Assembly: GCA_002633025.1 (NCBI GenBank)
Contig: NMRB01000845.1
Coordinates: forward strand, 157,134 to 221,133
DNA: 64,000 bases
Source of the DNA: Notospermus geniculatus
Lineage: Eukaryota; Nemertea; Pilidiophora; Heteronemertea; Lineidae
Reading direction: 5' to 3'
Shown: positions 59,354 to 64,000 of the stretch, piece by piece
How the letters are laid out: every line of letters starts with the position of its first letter
How positions within the stretch are numbered: the stretch's first letter is position 1
Program-made: the position numbers and the translations under genes
The notes under the pieces: model-generated
What the model was told of the DNA's origin: nothing
Database searches by the model: none
What the model saw: the letters and a program-made list of their open reading frames with translations, nothing else

Positions 59354-60365
59354 GCCGAATGGGTCAATGTCGTCCTGGGTATACCTTATGTTTACCCAGG
59401 ATCATCCTGGGTAATCCTTTTCTTTACCCTGGACGGCCCTGGGTAAACATAAGGATCCTTAACTTTACCCAGATTGGAGTTCCCGAGTGGTGTAGTGAGG
59501 TTGATATTCAGCGTAAATCATGAAATGAAGGGTGGCCTCGAACTAGGCCTATAGCTCCTAAGTCCTTGAGAATTTACTATCGGTCCCTTTTGAAAAGTTG
59601 TAGGGATTGGTCTTGTCTTCCTATTGCAAACCCCGGAGGAGGTATAGCGGTAATTTTCAGCCCTTTTTAGCAATGATCCTACTGCATGTTCTCTGCCGAA
59701 AGAGACGCACGTACAGCATGATTCGACGGGAACTCCCAAGCTGGGTAAAGTTAAGGATCCTTATGTTTACCCAGGATGATCCTGGGTAAAGAAAATGATT
59801 ACCCAGGATAATCCTGGGTAAACATAAGGTATACCCAGGACGACATTAGCAGGGCTTTCATTAACTTTTTCCCTACCTGGGTCATGACTTCCACAGTTTT
59901 TTTATCGAAGGCAATTTGGAAAGATGCTGGGGTCTTTAGACTTCCAGCAATTCTTTTTTGTGTAATGACTTCTTGTTAAATTTTACTTGGATCAAATCTT
60001 CCATTCGTATGCTGCTTATAGCAGCATACGAAGGGGAGGTTTGACCCCAGCGAAGATTTGGTACCGACGGGAATCCCCAGTTCGATTTTCAACTGTGGCT
60101 AACAGGGATTGGGTGTACTGAAGAAAATTTGGCCGGGGCGTGACTTCCAATATCTTGATACCTGCGTCAGCCGGGATCCTACAGGCATAAATGGAGACTG
60201 AGTGTACGGATGGGACTTTCACACTTTCTCTTATCGGCGTATCATCGAATTTCCCTGCGTTTTTGACACTTCAGAGTTATTTATATTTGCATTATTTCTG
60301 TAGTTTACATGCGTAATAGACGCCATACGCAGGCTTAATGAAAGCCCTGCATTGACCCATTCAGC
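59354..60365. mobile_element. CCTGGGTA-family element, copy 3, split by another insert
   Basis: The left end at 59354 and most of the right end (to 59847) match copy 1. The last bases of the right end (ATTGACCCATTCAGC) appear at 60351-60365, after a 503-bp insertion. Confidence 0.88.
59848..60350. mobile_element. Insertion with perfect 16-bp inverted ends
   Basis: GCAGGGCTTTCATTAA at the left is perfectly inverted at the right. ATT flanks both sides (three-base duplication likely). It contains a palindrome TTCGTATGCTGC with its inverse at about 60005-60031. No transposase frame. Confidence 0.85.
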
Positions 60366-60490
60366 CTGATTGCGGATGCTTGGTGATGGTCGGCTGCCGG
60401 CGACCCCAACCGGGGTCTTTTTCAAGTGGAACTTTACAATCTGAAACTCTAGAAAAGACTGAGCTGAAACCCGAATGTAGAACTACATAA

Positions 60491-60666
60491 ATCTGTATAG
60501 ACAGGACAAACAAGCAATTAAGGAAAGAATAGCGACCAAGCCCCACGGGTGGCCGTTGGACAATTAAGAAGAAGCTATTTTACTTTTACTTAATTGTCCA
60601 ACGGCCACCCGTGGGGCTTGGTCGCTATTCTTTCCTTAATTGCTTGTTTGTCCTGTCTATACAGAT
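60491..60666. repeat. Perfect palindrome, arms of 76 bp, 20-bp spacer
   Basis: The left arm from CTGTATAGACAGGACAAACA to CAATTAAG is matched base for base by its inverse ending at 60664. No mismatch was found in 76 bp. The spacer is AT-rich. It contrasts with the imperfect hairpins elsewhere. Confidence 0.92.
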
Positions 60667-60726
60667 CATTTTGTGTGTCAATTTTGTGCCTTTTGTACCA
60701 GGGTATTGTTTTAGTGAAGACTGAGA

Positions 60727-60775
60727 TCCTGGGTATTAATATTTGTATATACCCAGGACGACATTTACCCTTTCA
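60727..60775. repeat. Partial CCTGGGTA-family end
   Basis: ATCCTGGGTATTAATA, then TACCCAGGACGACATT and a degenerate end resembling CCCATTCAGC. It is a diverged fragment of the family. Confidence 0.6.
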
Positions 60776-61112
60776 GCATTATTTCCCGTCTGTGCTGCCA
60801 CATTTAAGAGCGGACGTTAGTAAAATAATCACAGAGCCATGCATTTGTATGTTTCCTACCAGCTTAAAAACGAGCGCATAGACATTCTTTCAATGAACAA
60901 TATGAGCATTATTTTACAAACTTGTGTACTTTGTGAGTGGTGACAGCATTAGCAGACTGGCCTCTGCCCCTCATCTATATACATGTACTCAAATGACCTA
61001 CAAATCATTGGCGGCGCAAAATTAGACGGCAACGTCACCTTCAACATCAGGAATCAACATCAGGAAGATAGCATTCAATTGAATAATTCTTAAATTCTAA
61101 TTCTACATGTAA

Positions 61113-61568
61113 CCATAAAGGAATCAACCATAAAGGTTCAACTGACAAATTTAGCATTTTATAAATGTGGACAATATCCCTTTAAAACCCAACAGATTTG
61201 CATTCTGACGTTTCCATGTGATAGGCAAGACCCTTCTGCACATTCACTGCAAATTGTGTTGAATTCCGACTAGTTGATCTTATGATACAAAAGGTCTGAA
61301 TTAATGAGAACCCCACGAACGATGTGTGTTCAGGGTCATCGGTGTACATTTGAATAGGCTGACGTACATTTGTACATGGAACACTAATTGTGCCGATAAT
61401 AGCTCAGTTATCGTCAGAAATGGAATTCAAAGCATCATGTTGGCTGGTTCTTGTACCTCTTCACCACAAAAAAAGTTGAAGCTCGTGCCTATTACGTAAA
61501 GCCAAAATTCAGGCAGTGAGAGACATCTGGTGGCAACACAGGAAGTGTATCCCTCAGTAAGCTCATCG
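61113..61568. mobile_element. Second copy of the 42246 element, right end missing
   Basis: Matches 42246-42698 along its length, but the terminal inverse repeat at the right is replaced by unrelated sequence after CCCTCAGTAAGCTCATCG. Confidence 0.8.
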
Positions 61569-61744
61569 GTCTCCCGATACATATGCTTTCGCGCCCAAAT
61601 GTCAGCGACTCGGCGACTTTGTGGTTAGTACGGTTCGATGAATATAACAAACCCCATGTCGTCAGGTCTGCGGTTTCCCGGATTATAGGTTGTTCCTGAA
61701 TTTATTCAATGACATTTCGTACCTCACTGCATGCAGAAAACCTN

Positions 61745-61956
61745 AGACGTTGGCTAAGCTTACCATTGGTTCCACCAAAAATAGATAGGCGTGCGAAAAA
61801 TGTACAACTAAATTTTTCACAAAAAGCCCCGTTTTCTAAGCTCTGTATAGCGCTAACTGTCCATCCGGACAGGGCTTTTTGGTGAAAATTTAGTTGTACA
61901 CTTTTCGCACGCCTATCTATTTTTGGTGGAACCAATGGTTAGCTCAGCCAACGTCT
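61745..61956. repeat. Hairpin element, about 212 bp
   Basis: AGACGTTGGCT, TTGGTTCCACCAAAAATAGA, AGGCGTGCGAAAA and GTACAACTAAATTTTTCACA are all inverted at the right. A single N (61744) sits at its left tip. Confidence 0.85.
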
Positions 61957-62370
61957 ATTAAACCGGCCCTCAGTGAGATAAAATCCATGTGCATTTATAC
62001 TAATGGCCAAAAAACTTCATTTCTGCGAGTTTGTGTCGCTCAGGGAAATGATTTCCAAAATCAAATCATCAAACTAGTACCGTTGCAAACATGCAAAACT
62101 CAGTGAGATGCGAGGAATGTGTGTGAAAAAAATCTATTTGCTACGTACCGTAAAAAGGAAAAAAAATGTCTCTACGGGTAAAGTCTGTTATACGGCTCAC
62201 TGGAACGGTTTCAAAAATTCAAAAAAAGTGAGATATTTTTACAGTGTCTGTTTGATGACCTCTGAAACGATTGTATCCCTGAGGTGAAATCCAGGGAGGT
62301 TTCGCAAATCTGACGAAACACGAAGTAGAAATACGAAATTGGACTTCACTTCCCTGACGGGGAGCGTACC
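61957..62370. other. Nothing recognised
   Basis: No frame, repeat or motif that I can support. Confidence 0.45.
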
Positions 62371-62500
62371 TATGTGTCCCGGGTTCTATGTGTCCCGGGT
62401 TCTTTGGGGCCCGGGTTCTATGCGTCCCTAAAGACAGTTATTTGTATGCAGGGTTCTATGTGTCCCGGGTTCTATGTGTCCCCAGTTCCATGCGTCTGTC
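62371..62500. repeat. Short minisatellite, unit about 16 bp
   Basis: GGGTTCTATGTGTCCC is repeated about six times with variants, interrupted by about 30 bp of other sequence. Confidence 0.8.
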
Positions 62501-62732
62501 TCAACTATGATTGGCCTTGTCACCATTTTATTCTCAAGTGGAGTCGACGAACTCATATTTTAATCATCATGGATAAAGTATGTATTAACTAAAATAAATC
62601 AACTTTAGCATTAATGTACAACTTCCACGATGAAAAGCAGTAGCTCCACGGCCCATCTATCATTACTCATATTCAATACATACCAAACAATTACGTGTTT
62701 TTTGTAAGGTCAATTAGACTTTTAATCTTCCN

Positions 62733-63232
62733 TGTGGTACGACATCTCACAGATGTCTCATCGAGATGACCTCAGTGTCTGTGATGATCTCGCAGACTTC
62801 TGTACTTGTGTGGTACGACATCTCACAGATGTCTCATCGAGATGACCTCAGTGTCTGTGATGATCTCGCAGACGTCTGTACTTGTGTGGTACGACATATC
62901 ACAGATGTCTCGTCGAGATGACCTCAGTGTCTGTGATGATCTCGCAAACTTCTGTACTTCTGTGGTACGACATCTCACAGATGTCTCATCGAGATGACCT
63001 CAGTGTCTGTGATGATCTCGCAGAGTTCTGTACTTGTGTGGTACGACATCTCACAGATGTCTCATCGAGATGACCTCAGTGTCTGTGATGATCTCGCAGA
63101 CGTCTGTACTTGTGTGGGGCGACATCTCACAGATGTCTCATCGAGATGACCTCAGTGTCTGTGATGATCTCGCAGACGTCTGTACTTGTGTGGGGCGACA
63201 TCTCACAGATGTCCTACCACACGAACGCGCAG
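62733..63232. repeat. Tandem array, 76-bp unit, six to seven copies
   Basis: Units start at about 62733, 62808, 62884, 62960, 63036, 63112 and 63188. Each contains CGACATCTCACAGATGTCTC and GATGATCTCGCAGAC. The last unit is partial. Copies differ by only a few bases. A single N (62732) precedes the first unit, so copy number may be misassembled. Confidence 0.93.
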
Positions 63233-64000
63233 AGCAGGTCAGTCAGATGAACACACTGACTCGGAGGTGATTTCACTGTCATGAATTTGTTATTGAAGGA
63301 AAACAATGGATATTTATTTAAATACACCCAACTCTTCTATGATTTTGGCTTTCTTAGTTCGAAGAGTCTACTGAGCAACAGAGGCAGTTGAAAACAAAAA
63401 ATTGACCATTAAAGCTCCTCTGTGTTCAATTTGAAGAAAAAAACCCGAATCATCGCCGCGATTCTCGATGTCAGTGTAGGGTAACATGTACTACGCACTA
63501 TCTGCATACACTAGAGCTGCAGTTTTTTCAATGTGTGATGAAACCAGGCCTTGATTCTCTGAAGTATACGTATCAGGCAAACATTTTGGGGACCTTCACG
63601 AGCTATGAGACCTCTAGGTGCACTCTCCTAACATTTTGAAAATACCGTAAAATTCAATACAGAAAGGCTTTAACCAGAAAAGGTCTTGGTTAATGGGAAA
63701 CGAACCCACGACCTCTCGAGCTAAGAATCAATCTCGTACCCAGAGATTCGTTACGCTCGGGCCGAGGTTGTAGGTCGCTCCACTAATCTCTGGAGACGGC
63801 TAGCCATTTTCACGCCTTAGGTGTGATTTTTGGTATCGTGCAATTTTAGACCGAATTTTAACCACAAATGCACTGAAATGACTTGAGATGACTTGAGTAT
63901 AAAATGTTACACACAAAAATGTCCTTAGAAAGTTTTTTTCGAGGGATCTGTTGTATTTATTGAGAAAAATCCACAGCACTACTTGGCGAACTGTATAAAC
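63233..64000. other. No gene recognised; tRNA-like relic near 63690-63805
   Basis: On the minus strand GTGGGTTCGTTTCCC resembles a B box and GGCTAGCCGTC a weak A box, separated by an inserted hairpin-like segment (about 63729-63792). No coding motif was seen. Confidence 0.4.

Noticed and set aside
62733-63232. CRISPR-like regular repeat
   Set aside because: There are no unique spacers; the whole 76-bp unit is repeated, and the DNA is eukaryotic.

Overview
The window is eukaryotic draft-scaffold DNA with no prokaryotic gene organisation. Coding sequence is sparse and split by introns of about 0.3-4.6 kb with GT..AG boundaries. Most of the rest is inverted-repeat elements, tRNA-derived repeats, minisatellites and microsatellites. 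The proteins (a secreted S1A serine protease, a HUNK-like AMPK-related kinase, a possible Crypton/DUF3504-type fragment), the many TACATGTA and AGGCCTA words and a degenerate TTAGGG-type telomeric tract fit a marine invertebrate deuterostome such as an echinoderm, hemichordate or cephalochordate. The species is an inference. Gaps of N lie at 25776-26721 and 50332-50593, with single N at 12144, 32954, 61744 and 62732.

Layout. 1-8115: no gene recognised; one minisatellite and two hairpin elements. 8116-17426 (+): five exons of a trypsin-fold protease, from just before the activation site to the stop codon, with a 757-bp tandem duplication in intron 2. 17427-29532: no gene supported; it holds a foldback element around telomere-like repeats (21.2-21.5 kb) and a nested pair of elements ending at the first gap (25.07-25.78 kb). 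29533-32489 (-): four exons of a Ser/Thr kinase catalytic domain, with neither end found. 32.5-46.56 kb: a dense field of hairpin elements, including a 2-kb TTAA-flanked element with tRNA-like sequences inside. 46974-47109 (+): a first-exon-like fragment with a Walker A motif resembling RecQ-type helicases. 47.7-50.98 kb: more foldback units. 50985-52113 (+): the longest open frame in the window, unidentified, preceded by a short ATG frame in a different phase. 52.1-64 kb: paired copies of several element families, a repeat carrying clustered AGGTCA-type half-sites, a Crypton-like fragment interrupted by an element, a 76-bp perfect palindrome and a 76-bp-period tandem array.

The genes do not form an operon or an evident pathway. 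The protease would act outside the cell, the kinase inside. The helicase-like and recombinase-like fragments may be mobile-element remnants. The main story is a compact sample of nested, mostly non-autonomous transposons whose insertion order can be read from paired copies. All calls come from reading the sequence; no database search was run.
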